Origin: Mesorhizobium tianshanense
GTDB taxonomy: Bacteria > Pseudomonadota > Alphaproteobacteria > Rhizobiales > Rhizobiaceae
Length of the DNA stretch: 64,000 nt
Assembly (NCBI RefSeq): GCF_007830515.1
Contig: NZ_VLKT01000001.1
Location: 62,001-126,000 of the forward strand
Reading direction: 5' to 3'
Below are positions 37,083 to 46,904 of this stretch, in pieces. The notes beneath the pieces are model-generated. The model did no database searches. It saw only the letters and a list, made by a program, of their open reading frames with translations, and was not told the origin of the DNA. Both the position numbers and the translations under genes were made by a program. Positions within the stretch are counted from its first letter, which is position 1; each line of letters starts with the position of its first letter.

Positions 37083-37107
37083 AAGGCGCGCTCGGAAAGC
37101 GCGCCTT
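37083..37107. terminator. Perfect ten-base hairpin between purK and rpmJ
   Basis: AAGGCGCGCT, loop CGGAA, AGCGCGCCTT. On the minus strand it follows the purK stop and is followed by TAATAATT, so it may end purEK transcripts or structure the rpmJ leader. Confidence 0.65.
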
Positions 37108-37167
37108 TCAACTTGTGCGTGGCTCATAAACGAGGAGCCTTGCCCGTGTCAACCGCAAGCATGCTTC

Positions 37168-38250
37168 TTAGATGAGCCGGTGACGGCTCATTCGCGTAAA
37201 ATGGCCCATCTTGCGGCCGGGCCGCGCCTCGGCCTTGCCGTAGAGATGCAGCATCAGATCGGGCTCGGCGAGCAGGGCTGGGACGCACAGGATGTCGTCG
37301 CCGATCAGGTTTTCCATGACGCAGTCAAAATGGCGGCCGGGATTTCCCAGCGGCAGGCCGGCGACAGCGCGAATGTGCTGCTCGAATTGCGAGACGATGC
37401 AGGCGGCTTCCGTCCAGTGGCCGGAATTGTGAACGCGCGGCGCAATCTCATTGGCCAGCAGCGAGCCGTCGGCAAGGACAAAGAACTCGATGCCGATGAC
37501 GCCGACATAGTCGAGCGCTGCAAGTATTTTTGCCGCGGCCGCCTGCGCCGAAACCGCTGTTTCGGACGTTATTCCAGCCGGCAGGGTCGAGCTGTGCAGT
37601 ATGCCCTCGCGGTGGACGTTTTCTGCCGGATCGTAGGTGGCGAGCAAACCGTCTATGCCGCGCGCCGCGACCACCGAAATCTCGCGTTCGAAGGCGACTA
37701 AGGATTCGAGGATCAGCGGCACGTTGCCCATCGCCTCGCAGGTGCCGGCAAAGCCGCCCGTTTCCATGTTGCGGAAGACACGCTGGCCCTTGCCGTCATA
37801 GCCCATGCGCCGCGTTTTCAATATGCCGCTGCCACCGAATTTCTTCAGCGCCGCCGTCAGTTCGTCGTCATTGTCGACGGGACAGAAATCCGCGGTGGGG
37901 ACGCCGATGCCGTTGAGGAATTTCTTCTCCGCCACCCGATCCTGCGCCACTTCCAGCGCACGCGCCGGCGGATAGACCGGGACCGTGACGGCAAGCGCGC
38001 TGGCGGCTGCGACCGGCACGTTCTCGAACTCGTAGGTGACGACCGCGCTGACCGCCGCCAGTTCGGCGAGCGCGGCCGTATCGTCATAGGCAGCGGTGAT
38101 CTGCCGGTTGGCGACCTGTGCGGCTGGGCAATCCGGCTGCGGTTCCAGCACGACCGTGCGGTAGCCGAGGCGGGCCGCGGCCATGGCTAGCATGCGGCCG
38201 AGCTGGCCGCCGCCGATGATGCCGATGGTCGAGCCGGCGGGCAGGCTCAT
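37168..38250 (-). CDS. purK: 5-(carboxyamino)imidazole ribonucleotide synthase PurK
   Basis: 360 residues of the ATP-grasp fold: [18 protein letters not shown] at the N-terminus, ATP-grasp region ([15 protein letters not shown], about 145-160) and [27 protein letters not shown] (about 258-285). It makes N5-CAIR from AIR, bicarbonate and ATP in purine synthesis. The start overlaps the purE stop (ATGA), so the pair is coupled. Confidence 0.95.
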   Translation of the reverse strand: MSLPAGSTIGIIGGGQLGRMLAMAAARLGYRTVVLEPQPDCPAAQVANRQITAAYDDTAALAELAAVSAVVTYEFENVPVAAASALAVTVPVYPPARALEVAQDRVAEKKFLNGIGVPTADFCPVDNDDELTAALKKFGGSGILKTRRMGYDGKGQRVFRNMETGGFAGTCEAMGNVPLILESLVAFEREISVVAARGIDGLLATYDPAENVHREGILHSSTLPAGITSETAVSAQAAAAKILAALDYVGVIGIEFFVLADGSLLANEIAPRVHNSGHWTEAACIVSQFEQHIRAVAGLPLGNPGRHFDCVMENLIGDDILCVPALLAEPDLMLHLYGKAEARPGRKMGHFTRMSRHRLI

Positions 38251-38774
38251 GGCGCGTCCGTGGGCTCGGCGGCGACCTTGGCGGTCTGGGCGGCGCGCCA
38301 GGCATCGAGCCGGGCAGCGAGCTTTTCGTCGGTCAGCGCCAGCACGGCGGCAGCCAGAAGGGCGGCATTGGTGGCGCCGGCCTTGCCGATGGCCAGCGTG
38401 CCGACCGGAATGCCGGCCGGCATCTGGACGATGGAGAGCAGCGAGTCCTGTCCGGAAAGTGCCTTCGATTCCACCGGCACGCCAAAAACGGGGAGCGGGG
38501 TCATCGCCGCCGTCATGCCGGGCAGGTGCGCCGCACCGCCGGCGCCGGCGATGATCACCCGAAAACCGGCCGCCTTGGCGCCCTTGGCGAAGTCATAGAG
38601 CCGGTCCGGGGTGCGGTGAGCCGAAACGATCAGCCGCCTGTGCGGGATGCCCAATGCCTCCAGCGTTTCGGCGGCGTGGCGCATCGTCGCCCAGTCGGAC
38701 TGGCTGCCCATGATGATGGCGACGTCGGCGCGTTGATCGTCCAAGCTTCTGCTCCCGGCGGCAAAGGCGCGCAT
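38247..38774 (-). CDS. purE: N5-carboxyaminoimidazole ribonucleotide mutase PurE
   Basis: 175 residues, class I Pur[24 protein letters not shown] and [11 protein letters not shown] motifs. It converts N5-CAIR to CAIR, the step after PurK. The N-terminus may start a few residues later than the ATG at 38774. First gene of the purEK pair. Confidence 0.94.
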   Translation of the reverse strand: MRAFAAGSRSLDDQRADVAIIMGSQSDWATMRHAAETLEALGIPHRRLIVSAHRTPDRLYDFAKGAKAAGFRVIIAGAGGAAHLPGMTAAMTPLPVFGVPVESKALSGQDSLLSIVQMPAGIPVGTLAIGKAGATNAALLAAAVLALTDEKLAARLDAWRAAQTAKVAAEPTDAP

Positions 38775-38847
38775 TAGCGGAATTCGGGGAGAGCCGCAAG
38801 GATGCGGTGCCTCTGCGCAGCATTCGGACGCACAGCGCCATCGTTGC

Positions 38848-40050
38848 CTAATCCGGCCAGCGCAAGACGCCGGCGGTGTCCTTGCGGGCCGACTTCATGG
38901 CGTCCGCGGGACGCTCGGCGCTGAGCACGGCGCGCATGCGCTCGGCGACGATCTCCGCCTCGCCGGGATGAAGGTTGCACGGATCGAGGAAGAAATGGCC
39001 GCGTTCGACCTCGTGGTTGCGCACGATGATCGGAGGTGAGCCCGCCGCCAGCGCCGAGGCAAGACCGGCGGCGCTGAAGCGGCTTTCCGGCCGGACGAAG
39101 ACCTGCAGGCGGTTGAGCGGGTTGGCCGTCGGATCGGGGATGATCTCGGCGCCAATTCCGGCAATGCCTTGCAGTGCGTCCTTCCACAGATTGAGTGCAG
39201 CTTCCTCCCGCTGCCGGATGCCGACATGGTCACGCTTTTCCCAGGCTTCGAGTGCCGCCATGGTGCCGGCGATGCTTTCCTTGCCGATCTTCATCGCCCG
39301 CGCAACGCCACGGTTCTGGAAATAGGCGGCCCGTACCAGATCCTTGCGCCCGGTCACGATGCCGCTGGTCGGTCCTGAGAGGAATTTGTGCCCGCTATAG
39401 ACGACGATGTCGGCGCCGCGTGCGAGAAAGCCACGCAGGTCGTATTCGGAGGCGGCGTCGACGATCACCGGGACGCCCCTGGCGTGGCAGATTTCGCAGA
39501 ATTCCTCGAGTGAGAGCATGCCGTACTGCACCGTGTGATGCGCTACGACATAGAGGCCTGCCGCGGTGCGGTCGCGGATTGCCTCGCGTACGTGATAGTC
39601 CTGCGTCACGCTGACCGTGCCGGCCGGCACGGTGCTGGCTCCGGCAAGCCGGATCGACTGGTCGATCGGCGCGCCGTAGTTGACGATATGGCCGAGCTGG
39701 ACGATGACCTCCGACTTGAGGCCTTCGGTGTCATCCGGCAGCCGCTCGATCGCGAGAAGGCTGGTGCCGGTCATCGCGCCGGCAATCGCCATCGTGATGC
39801 CGCTGGCGCAGCAAGCCGTGATGAAACCGGCCTCGCCGCCAGTGAGGCGCGCGACGATCGTGCTTGCGGCGCGTTGCAGATCGTCCATCTCCACCCATTG
39901 CGAAGCGATCTCCGACATCGCGGCGATCGCTTCCGGGACGATGATCGAGGCGCCGAGCGCCGTCATCGTGCCGGAAACATTGATGATCGGGCGAAGGCCG
40001 AGCCGTTCGCGAATTGTCGTGTTGGAGCCGTTAGCGGAATAGATCGTCAT
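38848..40050 (-). CDS. SelA-like, aminotransferase class V-fold PLP-dependent enzyme
   Basis: 400 residues. Fold-type I PLP enzyme: [14 protein letters not shown] (cofactor phosphate region, about 70-85), [34 protein letters not shown] with the Schiff-base Lys in SGHKF (about 215-230). It resembles the SelA/D-glucosaminate-6-phosphate ammonia-lyase-like group, which eliminates or isomerises amino compounds. RidA, just upstream, removes reactive enamine intermediates made by such PLP lyases, which fits an ammonia-eliminating role. The actual substrate is unknown. The ATG at 40050 begins conserved sequence; an ATG at 40065 is possible. Confidence 0.8.
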   Translation of the reverse strand: MTIYSANGSNTTIRERLGLRPIINVSGTMTALGASIIVPEAIAAMSEIASQWVEMDDLQRAASTIVARLTGGEAGFITACCASGITMAIAGAMTGTSLLAIERLPDDTEGLKSEVIVQLGHIVNYGAPIDQSIRLAGASTVPAGTVSVTQDYHVREAIRDRTAAGLYVVAHHTVQYGMLSLEEFCEICHARGVPVIVDAASEYDLRGFLARGADIVVYSGHKFLSGPTSGIVTGRKDLVRAAYFQNRGVARAMKIGKESIAGTMAALEAWEKRDHVGIRQREEAALNLWKDALQGIAGIGAEIIPDPTANPLNRLQVFVRPESRFSAAGLASALAAGSPPIIVRNHEVERGHFFLDPCNLHPGEAEIVAERMRAVLSAERPADAMKSARKDTAGVLRWPD

Positions 40051-40075
40051 CTCTAGAGATCCCATTGGTAAGACG

Positions 40076-40537
40076 TCAGGCGGCGATCTCGACGACCGCC
40101 TCGATTTCGACTGTGATGTTCCCCGGCAAGGAGCCGACACCGATCGCCGAACGGGCGTGGCCGCCGATCCTATCAAAGACAGCGGCGAAAAGATCGGAGC
40201 AGCCGTTGACCACTTTCGGGTGGTCACTGAACGTCGGGATCGCATTGACGAAGCCAAGCAGCTTGACGACGCGCACGATGCGGCCGAGGTCGCCTGCCGC
40301 GGCGTGCATGACTGCCAACAGGTTCAAACCGGTGAGACGGGCATGCTCATAGGCTTCCTCCACCGTGATGTCCTCGCCCACCTTGCCGGTGCAAAGCGTG
40401 CCATCGGCGCGCAACGGCCCCTGTCCGGAGAGGAAGATCAGCCGTCCGCTCTCGGCGTGGGTGACGAAATTGGCGATGGGCGTCGGCGGCTCGGGCAGCG
40501 TCAGGCCCAATTCGGCGAGCCGGATGTAAGGCGTCAT
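40076..40537 (-). CDS. RidA family protein (enamine/imine deaminase-like)
   Basis: 153 residues of the YjgF/YER057c/UK114 fold, with [31 protein letters not shown] and HPVV-like end ([22 protein letters not shown]). It hydrolyses enamine/imine products of PLP enzymes. It sits between the ABC ATPase and the SelA-like enzyme on one strand, so it probably protects that pathway. The conserved RidA Arg is replaced by the Arg/Gly context usual in other YjgF subgroups; deaminase activity is inferred. AAGGAG precedes the ATG. Confidence 0.85.
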   Translation of the reverse strand: MTPYIRLAELGLTLPEPPTPIANFVTHAESGRLIFLSGQGPLRADGTLCTGKVGEDITVEEAYEHARLTGLNLLAVMHAAAGDLGRIVRVVKLLGFVNAIPTFSDHPKVVNGCSDLFAAVFDRIGGHARSAIGVGSLPGNITVEIEAVVEIAA

Positions 40538-40573
40538 GAAAAAGCTCCTTGCGACGGCTTTCGCCGTCTGATG

Positions 40574-41362
40574 TCAGAAATGCGAGGCGCGAAACCGCGC
40601 CAGGAAGCTGCGAAGACGCTCGTTGTCGATCTCCGCGCCCAGAATCTCGGCAGGCGGCCCTGCGGCGCTGACGCCGCCATCCGCCATGAAGACGATGCGG
40701 CTCGAGGCGTCGCGCGCAAAGGCCATTTCATGCGTGACCATCACCATCGTCATGCCGTCCTCGGCCAGGCTGCGCACGACTTCGAGCACCTCGCCGACGA
40801 GTTCCGGATCGAGCGCGGAGGTGATCTCGTCGAGAAGCAGGATTTTCGGCTCCATCGCCACCGCGCGGGCGATGCCGACGCGCTGCTGCTGGCCGCCGGA
40901 AAGCTCGGCCGGCAGGCTGTCCGCCTTATGGGCGAGGCCGACCCTGCCTAGCCAGTGCTCGGCAATCTGGCGAGCCTCGGCGCTGCTCTTGCCGCGCACC
41001 TTGCGCAGGCCAAGCATGATGTTGCCGGCCGCTGTCAGATGCGGGAACAGGTTGAAACTCTGGAACACCATTCCGGTCTCGGCCCGCATCGCCGCCAGGT
41101 CGCGCTCGCTGCGACGCTGGCGTGTTCCCGTCTCGCGGAAGCCGACCTCCTTGCCGTCGATGCGGATGGAGCCGCTGTCGTAGCTCTCCAGGAAGTTGAC
41201 GCAGCGCAGCAGTGTGGTCTTGCCGCTGCCGGAAGGCCCGATGACCGTCACGACTTCGCCACGTGTCACCTGCAGGCTGACGGAACGCAGGACCTCAACG
41301 GACCCAAAGGATTTGGAAACCTCAGAGACATCGAGAAGTGCCGGATTGGCGTGCGTGGACAT
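40574..41362 (-). CDS. Amino acid ABC transporter ATP-binding protein
   Basis: 262 residues with Walker A GPSGSGKTT, signature LSGGQQQR, Walker B ILLLDEITSALDPEL and H-loop VTHEMAFA. Polar amino-acid family ATPase for the two permeases and the binding protein upstream on the minus strand. Four bases separate it from the permease stop. Confidence 0.92.
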   Translation of the reverse strand: MSTHANPALLDVSEVSKSFGSVEVLRSVSLQVTRGEVVTVIGPSGSGKTTLLRCVNFLESYDSGSIRIDGKEVGFRETGTRQRRSERDLAAMRAETGMVFQSFNLFPHLTAAGNIMLGLRKVRGKSSAEARQIAEHWLGRVGLAHKADSLPAELSGGQQQRVGIARAVAMEPKILLLDEITSALDPELVGEVLEVVRSLAEDGMTMVMVTHEMAFARDASSRIVFMADGGVSAAGPPAEILGAEIDNERLRSFLARFRASHF

Positions 41363-41366
41363 CTTG

Positions 41367-42017
41367 CTATTCCCGGATGAAGGAGAAGCGTCGCTCCAGC
41401 CGCCGGCTGGCGAGCGAGAGGGCGTAGTTGACGGCGAAGTAGATGACCGCGCCGAGGATGTAGAGCGGCATCGCCTCGTAGGTGCGGCCGATGACCTGGT
41501 TTATGGCATGCATCAGATCGGTGATGCCGAGCAGCGAGACTAGCGCGCTGCCCTTTACCGCATCGGTGACGCCATTGATCCATGGGGGCAGGAAGCGCCT
41601 GAACGCTTGCGGGAAGATCACGTAGGCCAGTCGCTGGCGAAAGGTCAGCCCAATCGCCATCGACGCTTCGGACTGCCCCTTTGGTATGGAACCGACCGCG
41701 CCACGCAGATATTCGATGACCTGCGCCGTCTTGAACAGGGTGAGCGCCAGCACGGCTGCCCAGAAGGATTCCAGGTGGATGCCGACGGCAGGCAGGCCGT
41801 AATAGACGAAGAAGATGAGCACCAGGATCGGGATGCCGCGTATGGTGTCGCTGAAAATGCGCACCACCCAGCGCAGCGGAGCCGGACCGTAGACAAGGCC
41901 GACGCCCATCATTACACCGGCGACGAGCGACAACGCCACGACCAGCAGCGACACCCACAGGGTCACGGCAAAACCCTGGGCCAGGAAGGGCAAGGCATAG
42001 GCGATCTGGCCAAGCAT
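41367..42017 (-). CDS. Amino acid ABC transporter permease (second subunit)
   Basis: 216 residues, His/Glu/Gln/Arg-type permease with about five hydrophobic segments, DTIRGIPILVLIFFVYYGLPA and the EAA loop GQSEASMAIGLTFRQR. Starts one base after the stop of the first permease gene. Works as a heterodimer with it. Confidence 0.88.
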   Translation of the reverse strand: MLGQIAYALPFLAQGFAVTLWVSLLVVALSLVAGVMMGVGLVYGPAPLRWVVRIFSDTIRGIPILVLIFFVYYGLPAVGIHLESFWAAVLALTLFKTAQVIEYLRGAVGSIPKGQSEASMAIGLTFRQRLAYVIFPQAFRRFLPPWINGVTDAVKGSALVSLLGITDLMHAINQVIGRTYEAMPLYILGAVIYFAVNYALSLASRRLERRFSFIRE

Positions 42018-42018
42018 C

Positions 42019-42684
42019 CTAGTGCGCCACCCTGAACCGGCGCTCGACAAGCCGAAGCGCATAGAGAAGGGCGTAGCCCGTGAAGAGGTACATCGCCGTC
42101 ACGACAAGGTAGACCTCCACGATCCGGAACGTGTTGAAGTTGATCCATTGGGCGCCGTAGGTGAGCTCGGGCACCGAAATGACCGAGGCGACGGACGTGT
42201 CCTTGAAGAGCGATATGAACGTGTTGGAAAGCGCGGGCAGCGTTATCCGCAGCATCGTCGGCAGGCGCACATGGAGCAGTCGCTGCCAAGGCGTCAGGCC
42301 GATCGCCTTGCCGGCGTCGATCTGTCCGCGCGGAACCGCTTCGAGGCCGGAGCGAAACACCTCGACCAGATACGCGCCGCTATAGAGCGACAGCGTCGCG
42401 ACGAACGACGTCTGGGCGCTGTAGGCGACGTCGATCACCGTCGGCAGGCCGTAGAAGACCAGATAGACGAGCAGGATCAGCGGCACGTTGCGGATGAACT
42501 CGACATAGCCCGCGATGACGGTCCGGACCACGCGCCCGGCCGAAACGTACCAGACCGCCAGAAGCAGCCCGATGACGATGCCGATGGCTATCGAGATCAC
42601 CGCGAGCTCGAGGCTGAGCAGCAGTCCGCCCCAGAGCTTGTCGAAATTTCGCCAGATCAGGTTGAAGTTGAGAGTATAGCCCAT
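42019..42684 (-). CDS. Amino acid ABC transporter permease (first subunit)
   Basis: 221 residues with the same permease architecture: FIRNVPLILLVYLVFYGLP and EAA loop GQIDAGKAIGLTPWQRL. Forms the channel with the neighbouring permease. Lies 77 bases after the binding-protein gene. Confidence 0.88.
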   Translation of the reverse strand: MGYTLNFNLIWRNFDKLWGGLLLSLELAVISIAIGIVIGLLLAVWYVSAGRVVRTVIAGYVEFIRNVPLILLVYLVFYGLPTVIDVAYSAQTSFVATLSLYSGAYLVEVFRSGLEAVPRGQIDAGKAIGLTPWQRLLHVRLPTMLRITLPALSNTFISLFKDTSVASVISVPELTYGAQWINFNTFRIVEVYLVVTAMYLFTGYALLYALRLVERRFRVAH

Positions 42685-42761
42685 GCGTCTCCCTCAATAT
42701 CGACGGCCGTCGAGGAGAAGGTGGCGGAAGGACGCCGGACGCTTTCCTTCCGCCGACTGGA

Positions 42762-43643
42762 TCAGATGGTCGGAAAACCAGGATGCCGCGCCGGTGGCTC
42801 CATCCCGAAATAGTCCTTGAACGCTGCATCGTAGAGCGCGGTTTCGTGACCGAACATGGCGATGGTGAAGGTCGAGTTGACGAAGGTCAGCCAGTCGAGA
42901 TCGCCTTGCCGGAGTGCTGCGCCGTAGAGCATGCTGTACCAGCTCTTGCCGGCGTCGAAGTAGCGATCCGGATTGCGCGACGCGAGCCAGCGCACCGTGG
43001 AAAGATCGACGGCGGCGGCGTCGACGCGTTTCGATTCCAGCGCCTGCAAGACGTTTGCCTGCGTATCTATCTGCATCACCTGCGCCTCCGGCAGGACGAC
43101 GTGCACCGATGCCTCGGCATCGACATTCTGCAGGATGGAAATTCGCGTCGCGGAACCTCCCGCAAGCAGCTTGTCGAAGGTCTTGTTTTCCGCATCCGGA
43201 CGGGTCAGCAATGCGATGCCTTCGACGTAATAGGGCCGGGAGAAATTGATCAGCTGCGAGCGCTGGGCGCTCATGGTCATGAACTGTATCGAAATGTCGA
43301 CCTTGTTGGTGGTCACGTTCGGAATGCGCTGTGCCGGATCCTGCATGACGAAATCGACCATGGTCGGATCGTCGAAAAGCCCCTTGGCAAGAATGCGGCC
43401 CATGGTGATGTCCATACCGACGAGTTCGCCGGCATCGTTCTCGAAGTGCCAGGGCGCGTTGGTGCTGCCGGTGCCGACGATCAGCTTGCCGCGATCGAGA
43501 ACAGTGCGCAGGAGACTGTCCGGCGCCGCCTGCGCCGCCGCCTTCTGAACATCGACCGCTGCTGCTGCGCCCATCACTCCGGCCGTTGCAAGCCCGGCCA
43601 TTCCCAGTTTCAGAAATTCACGCCTTTTGGATGTGTCGTTCAC
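42762..43643 (-). CDS. Transporter substrate-binding protein with twin-arginine signal
   Basis: 293 residues. The N-terminal SKRREFLKLGMAGLATAG is a TAT-type signal (RREFLK), so the protein is probably exported folded. The rest is a family-3 binding protein (GKLIVGTGSTNAPWHFENDAGELVGMDITMGRILAKGLF). The start is the GTG at 43643 with a textbook AAGGAGG before it; the frame extends upstream to 43685 without one. First gene of the cluster 43643-38848 and divergent from IclR. Confidence 0.88.
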   Translation of the reverse strand: MNDTSKRREFLKLGMAGLATAGVMGAAAAVDVQKAAAQAAPDSLLRTVLDRGKLIVGTGSTNAPWHFENDAGELVGMDITMGRILAKGLFDDPTMVDFVMQDPAQRIPNVTTNKVDISIQFMTMSAQRSQLINFSRPYYVEGIALLTRPDAENKTFDKLLAGGSATRISILQNVDAEASVHVVLPEAQVMQIDTQANVLQALESKRVDAAAVDLSTVRWLASRNPDRYFDAGKSWYSMLYGAALRQGDLDWLTFVNSTFTIAMFGHETALYDAAFKDYFGMEPPARHPGFPTI

Positions 43644-43705
43644 GGCGACCTCCTTTTCGTGTTGAGTTCCCCTTTGCCGATACATGCATCAATGATCTGC
43701 TGGAT

Positions 43706-43743
43706 TGTCTCTTACAAAAGACACATGTATCCTGTACAAGACA
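43706..43743. promoter_or_regulatory. Candidate IclR operator
   Basis: Inverted TGTCT (43706-43710) and AGACA (43719-43723), plus a direct repeat of TACAAAAGACA (43713) and TACAAGACA (43735-43743), lie in the 123-base divergent promoter between the binding-protein and IclR genes. These are plausible sites for the adjacent IclR; binding is not shown. Confidence 0.45.
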
Positions 43744-43766
43744 GATACTAACATCGGGAATCAACA

Positions 43767-44570
43767 ATGCAAGATGGCAATGCCTTGGCGGCTCGGCCGG
43801 ATATCGGTCCGGACGAGGACAAGATTTCGGTCTCTCGCGAGAAGGGTCTCAACCGTGTGCTCCATATTCTGGAGTTTCTGCACACGACCCAGCGCGCGGT
43901 CGGCATTGGCGACCTTGCAAAGGGCGTGAATGCGCCCCGTTCGACGACCTACACGCTGGTGCGCGAACTCGTGGATGCGGGCCTGCTGGAAATGGCCGGC
44001 GACGGCAATCGGGTCTATTTCGGCAAGAAGCTCTATCTCTACGGAATGGACTATGTGCGCGGCAACGACCTGCTCAGGAGAGGCCGCCAGGAGGTCGACA
44101 ATCTGTCGCGCGAGACAGGCGAGACTTCTGAACTGTGCATGCTGCAAAGCGGCCGCTACACAATTGTCCATTCAAGTCCGGGCACCAGGCCGTTCCGGAT
44201 CAGCTCGGCCACAGGTCTGCAGATACCGCTTCCCTGGACCGCTTCCGGACGGTTGCTTCTCGCCGGGTTCGAAAGGACCGTGATCGAGGACATGGTGTCT
44301 GAGGACGATCTCGTCCTGCCGGACGGCCGCAGATTGCTGCTCGACGACTTCATAGCCGATATCGCCATGGCCGGGGCCGCCGGCTATTGCGTGACCTCGG
44401 GTCTTGTCGACGCCTATACGAAATGCCTTGCCGCGCCGGTCTTTTCAGCGCCGGGCAAGGTCGAGGCGACGATGTGCCTGGTGGTTCCCATCGACACCTC
44501 CGAGGAGAAGACAGTCGATCTCATCGCCCTGCTGCGCGAACGCGCCGCGAGGCTTTCGATCGCGGGATGA
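43767..44570 (+). CDS. IclR family transcriptional regulator
   Basis: 267 residues: N-terminal winged helix (GLNRVLHILEFLHTTQRAVGIGDLAKGVNAPRSTTYTLVRELVDAGLLE, about 26-75) and the IclR effector domain (about 100-260). Divergent from the transporter/RidA/PLP-enzyme cluster and likely its regulator, responding to the imported compound or a product. Confidence 0.9.
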   Translation: MQDGNALAARPDIGPDEDKISVSREKGLNRVLHILEFLHTTQRAVGIGDLAKGVNAPRSTTYTLVRELVDAGLLEMAGDGNRVYFGKKLYLYGMDYVRGNDLLRRGRQEVDNLSRETGETSELCMLQSGRYTIVHSSPGTRPFRISSATGLQIPLPWTASGRLLLAGFERTVIEDMVSEDDLVLPDGRRLLLDDFIADIAMAGAAGYCVTSGLVDAYTKCLAAPVFSAPGKVEATMCLVVPIDTSEEKTVDLIALLRERAARLSIAG

Positions 44571-44603
44571 GCGGTTCTTGCCGAGACGGCAAGTGGGGTT
44601 TGC

Positions 44604-44807
44604 TCACGCGATGATGTCGGGAATGATCCGGTCTTCCAGCGCCATCAGCCGGTCTTTCAGGAAAAGCTTCTTCTTCTTCATGCGCTGGATCTGCAGAGGG
44701 TCGCAGTTCACGGCGATCATTGCATTGATGGCCGCGTCGAAATCGGCGTGCTCTTGCTTCAGCCGGGAATATTCGAGGCGGATATCAGCCTGTTCCTGTT
44801 CGGACAT
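44604..44807 (-). CDS. DUF465 (YdcH-like) small protein
   Basis: 67 residues of the DUF465 type: a charged helical coiled coil (RLEYSRLKQEHADFDAAINAM) and the KKKKLFLKDRL end. Found throughout proteobacteria; function unknown. Start may be the ATG at 44807 or 44810. A second, shorter DUF465 gene is divergent at 45047. Confidence 0.85.
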   Translation of the reverse strand: MSEQEQADIRLEYSRLKQEHADFDAAINAMIAVNCDPLQIQRMKKKKLFLKDRLMALEDRIIPDIIA

Positions 44808-45046
44808 CATCTACCGTCTGCACGTCTGCGGCGCCCAAAAATGGGCCTGATTGGGCGAGGCCGGCGGTATCTTGCACCGGCGCGCAGCCAATATCACATT
44901 TCGTATTGTCGTGGAATGCTACCACGCAGCATTCGACATCGATGCCCGATGGTGGCACACTGTCATTATGCCGTCACAGAAGCGAGCCTGCGGTGGATGC
45001 GCCTTGACGGCTGCAATCGAGGAAACCATGAAAGGGAGAACCAATC

Positions 45047-45226
45047 ATGTCTCTTGCATCCCATCTTGATGAGCTGCAGCGGAAACACGGCGACATCGAA
45101 CGCGAAATCGATGATGCGATGAATCATCCATCGGTCGACGACCTCGAAATCGTGAATCTCAAGCGGCGCAAGCTGGCACTCAAGGACGAGATTGAAAAAC
45201 TGAAGGCGAAACCGACCACGCACTGA
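45047..45226 (+). CDS. DUF465 (YdcH-like) small protein, second copy
   Basis: 59 residues, MSLASHLDELQRKHGDIER onward, with the family's KRRKLALKDEIEKLK end. The ATG at 45047 has a GGGAGA site 9 bases before. Divergent from the 67-residue DUF465 gene, 240 bases away. A short helical protein of unknown function. Confidence 0.82.
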   Translation: MSLASHLDELQRKHGDIEREIDDAMNHPSVDDLEIVNLKRRKLALKDEIEKLKAKPTTH

Positions 45227-45243
45227 CGCCCTTATACAGCTAT

Positions 45244-45332
45244 ACAGTGCCGCGCGTCCTTGGACACGCAAAGGATGCTGATTTGGCGCATGATTCCAGC
45301 GAAAATCGATTCCGATTTTCGAGGTCATGCGC
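45244..45332. repeat. Dispersed intergenic palindromic repeat, copy 2
   Basis: Contains CGCGCGTCC with GGACACGCAAAGGATGC, then GCGCATGATTCC and an inverted partner GGTCATGCGC around GAAAATCGATTCCGATTTTC. Same block order as at 2961, 45531 and 54502. Confidence 0.8.
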
Positions 45333-45530
45333 GGGATAGCTGCGCCGCTTTCGGCGCGCGATCGTCTTTCCGGTGGCAACCATGCCGCCGGAAGGTTTAT
45401 TATTTTGCTCCGGCGACATGGACAGGATGGATGGTTTGCCGCCGTCTTTCTGTTATTGATTTGATAGGCCTGCCTTCCTGTCGCCATTGACAAGCCATCT
45501 TTGCTCCTCCACCTCATGCCCGGACCTTCT

Positions 45531-45628
45531 ACAGCGACCTTTCGGACGCGCAAAAGACGCTGTAGCATTTTGATTTTGCGCATGATCCCTTGCGAAGACC
45601 GATTCCGGCGGCCTTCGGGCCCATGCGC
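45531..45628. repeat. Dispersed intergenic palindromic repeat, copy 3
   Basis: Contains GGACGCGCAAAAGACGCTGTA, TTTTGATTTTGCGCATGATCCC and the closing CCATGCGC. It ends 18 bases before the ispG start, so it probably forms part of the ispG leader. Confidence 0.8.
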
Positions 45629-45646
45629 TAACAAAAGGCAGCCGGC

Positions 45647-46900
45647 ATGACCGGATATTTTTCCTCTCCCTTCCCGCGCCGCACGTCGGTCGGCGTCGAT
45701 GTCGGCGGCGTGACGGTCGGCGGGGGTGCCCCGGTCGTCGTCCAGTCGATGACCAACACCGACACCGCCGATGTCGACCAGACGGTCGCCCAGGTTGCGG
45801 CGCTGCATCGCGCCGGTTCCGAGATCGTGCGCATCACCGTCGACCGTGACGAGAGTGCTGCCGCCGTGCCCGCCATCCGTGAGCGGCTCGAACGGCTCGG
45901 CGTCAGCGTGCCGCTGGTCGGCGATTTCCACTATATCGGCCACAAGCTGCTCGCCGACCATCCGGCCTGCGCCGAGGCGCTGGCCAAATACCGCATCAAT
46001 CCCGGCAATGTCGGCTTCAAAGACAAGAAGGACCGGCAGTTCGCGGCGATCGTCGAGATGGCGATCCGGTACGACAAGCCGGTGCGCATCGGCGTCAACT
46101 GGGGGTCGCTCGACCAGGAGCTTCTGACCCGGCTGATGGACGACAACCAGCGCCAAGGCTTTCCGCTGACCGCGCAGGAAGTGACCCGCGAGGCGATCGT
46201 GCAATCGGCGATCCTTTCGGCTGAACTGGCCGAGGAGATCGGCCTTGGCCGCGAGAAGATCATCCTGTCGGCCAAGGTCAGCGGCGTGCAGGACCTGATC
46301 GCGGTCTATACCGAGCTTGCCACCCGCTCCAACCACGCGCTGCATCTTGGTCTCACCGAGGCCGGCATGGGTTCCAAGGGCATCGTCGCCTCGTCCGCGG
46401 CGATGGGCATCCTGCTCCAGCAAGGCATTGGCGACACGATCCGCATCTCGCTGACACCGGAGCCGAATGGCGACCGCACCCGTGAGGTGCAAGTGTCGCA
46501 AGAACTCCTGCAGACCATGGGGTTCCGGCAGTTCGTGCCGATCGTCGCCGCCTGCCCCGGCTGCGGCCGCACGACTTCGACGGTGTTCCAGGAACTCGCC
46601 CAGAACATCCAGGCGGATCTGCGCAAGAACATGCCGGTGTGGCGTGAAAAATATCCCGGCGTCGAGAACCTCAAGGTCGCGGTGATGGGCTGCATCGTCA
46701 ACGGCCCGGGCGAATCCAAGCACGCCGACATCGGCATTTCGCTGCCTGGCACCGGCGAGATGCCAACAGCGCCGGTGTTCGTCGACGGCAAGAAGGCGGC
46801 GACGCTGCGCGGCCCTTCGATTGCCGCCGACTTCGAGAAGATGGTCGCCGACTATATCGAGCAGCGGTTTGGACAACACGGCAGGGCCGCGGCGGAGTAG
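45647..46900 (+). CDS. ispG: 4-hydroxy-3-methylbut-2-enyl-diphosphate synthase IspG (GcpE)
   Basis: 417 residues. N-terminal TIM-barrel ([41 protein letters not shown]) and the [4Fe-4S] C-terminal domain with [16 protein letters not shown] and [18 protein letters not shown]. It makes HMBPP from MEcPP in the MEP isoprenoid pathway. A polyprenyl synthase gene sits 2 kb downstream on the other strand. Intact and full length. Confidence 0.95.
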   Translation: MTGYFSSPFPRRTSVGVDVGGVTVGGGAPVVVQSMTNTDTADVDQTVAQVAALHRAGSEIVRITVDRDESAAAVPAIRERLERLGVSVPLVGDFHYIGHKLLADHPACAEALAKYRINPGNVGFKDKKDRQFAAIVEMAIRYDKPVRIGVNWGSLDQELLTRLMDDNQRQGFPLTAQEVTREAIVQSAILSAELAEEIGLGREKIILSAKVSGVQDLIAVYTELATRSNHALHLGLTEAGMGSKGIVASSAAMGILLQQGIGDTIRISLTPEPNGDRTREVQVSQELLQTMGFRQFVPIVAACPGCGRTTSTVFQELAQNIQADLRKNMPVWREKYPGVENLKVAVMGCIVNGPGESKHADIGISLPGTGEMPTAPVFVDGKKAATLRGPSIAADFEKMVADYIEQRFGQHGRAAAE

Positions 46901-46904
46901 GTCA

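Larger units (their letters stand above)
45227..45646. other. 420-base intergenic region carrying two dispersed repeats
   Basis: Apart from repeat copies 2 and 3 (separate entries) there is a pair of hairpin-forming stretches near 45342-45405 and an AT-rich patch around 45399-45412. No gene is convincing. The ispG promoter may lie in or beyond copy 3. Confidence 0.5.

Noticed and set aside
45260..45490. 76-residue plus-strand frame between the DUF465 gene and ispG
   Set aside because: It lies mostly inside a dispersed repeat and its hairpins; no ribosome site or family.
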